Assembly (NCBI GenBank): GCA_039821645.1
Contig: JBCBNU010000011.1
Coordinates: 1 to 61,661, forward strand
Origin: CALBPI01 sp039821645
Lineage (GTDB): Bacteria; Pseudomonadota; Gammaproteobacteria; Steroidobacterales; Woeseiaceae
Direction: 5' to 3'
Length of the DNA: 61,661 bases
This document shows positions 61,385 to 61,661 of the stretch, one piece after another. The notes below the pieces were generated by a model, which did not search any database, was not told the DNA's origin, and saw only the letters and a program-made list of their open reading frames with translations. Position numbers and translations under genes: made by a program. Position 1 is the first letter of the stretch; each line of letters begins with the position of its first letter.

Positions 61385-61661
61385 ATGACTACACCACCGT
61401 TTCACATCGTCATTCCTGCCCGCATGGCCTCGACGCGACTGCCGGGTAAGCCCCTGCTCGACATTGCCGGCAAGCCGATGATCCAACATGTTTGGGAGCG
61501 CTGCCGGGAAGCGCAAGCCGTTTCAGTGACGATCGCGACAGACAGACACGAAATCGTTGCTGCTGCCACGGCATTCGGTGCGCAGGCGATGTTGACCCGC
61601 GAGGACCACCAGTCAGGCACTGACCGAATTGCTGAAGTCGCTGAAGCGCGGGGTTGGGGCG
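61385..61661 (+). CDS. kdsB: CMP-Kdo synthetase, N-terminal part (3' end outside window)
   Basis: KdsB activates Kdo as CMP-Kdo for addition to lipid A. About 92 codons are visible: HIVIPARMASTRLPGKPLLD (CTP-binding loop), then GKPMIQHVWERC, TIATDRHEIVAAATAFGAQA and MLTREDHQSGTDRIAEV. All fit the family. The usual short gene ycaR between lpxK and kdsB is missing. A four-codon frame (61374-61388) bridges the lpxK stop and this ATG by ATGA overlaps at both ends. Confidence 0.96.
   Translation, partial: MTTPPFHIVIPARMASTRLPGKPLLDIAGKPMIQHVWERCREAQAVSVTIATDRHEIVAAATAFGAQAMLTREDHQSGTDRIAEVAEARGWG

Overview
The window is gene-dense chromosomal core DNA of a gammaproteobacterium, moderately GC-rich by eye. 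It carries the Gram-negative outer-membrane biogenesis set (bamA, skp, the lpx genes, lolCDE, msbA, lpxK, kdsB), the sigma-E/RseABC envelope stress system and a gammaproteobacterial sdhCDAB-sdhE block. The neighbourhoods rpfE-like/recJ/prfB/lysS, lol/comEC/exbBD/msbA/lpxK/kdsB, lepA/lepB/DUF4845/rnc/era/recO/pdxJ and nagZ next to a thioinosine phosphorylase recall Xanthomonadales and related deep-branching lineages. Species cannot be fixed from this sequence. I see no rRNA, tRNA, insertion sequence, prophage or CRISPR array, and no gene-free stretch above 300 bases.

Layout. 1-13.7 kb: the end of rseP, then bamA-skp-lpxD-fabZ-lpxA-lpxB-rnhB-dnaE-accA-tilS, all on plus and tightly packed. A strong hairpin with a T-run lies at 13738-13782. 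13.8-22 kb: pyrG-kdsA-eno-ftsB-truD, a minus-strand smr gene, then pcm-yqaA-nlpD and a minus-strand Mth938-like gene. The usual ispD, ispF, surE and rpoS are absent. 22-27.2 kb: an RpfE-like gene, recJ, prfB with the classical +1 frameshift, and lysS. 27.25-32.6 kb: minus ygfZ, diverging from an SDHAF4-like gene, sdhCDAB, sdhE and a ygfX-like gene. 32.6-35.7 kb: rpoE behind its own sigma-E-type promoter, then rseA-rseB-rseC and a glutaredoxin-like gene. 35.8-46.2 kb: lepA-lepB-DUF4845-rnc-era-recO-pdxJ-acpS-exonuclease-rlmD-nagZ-thioinosine phosphorylase. 46.3-51.9 kb: a PAS/degenerate-GGDEF gene faces minus-strand csiV, mfd and a small periplasmic protein. 52-61.7 kb: lolC-lolE-lolD, comEC, exbB-exbD, msbA-lpxK and the start of kdsB.

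The main theme is building and guarding the outer membrane: porin assembly (BamA, Skp), lipid A (LpxD/A/B/K, MsbA), Kdo (KdsA, KdsB), lipoprotein sorting (LolCDE), wall recycling and division (NagZ, NlpD, FtsB), and the stress circuit that monitors it (RpoE, RseA/B/C, RseP). The rest is housekeeping: replication and repair, translation, nucleotide and fatty-acid synthesis, and respiration. Genes are mostly joined by 1-4-base stop/start overlaps of the ATGA, GTGA, TTGA and TGATG types, implying long translationally coupled operons. I found no clearly novel multi-gene system. The least ordinary items are the SDHAF4-like gene with an apparently leaderless start, the terminator inside the pyrG leader, the degenerate GGDEF protein, the small periplasmic protein upstream of mfd, and an AT-rich palindromic patch inside nagZ.
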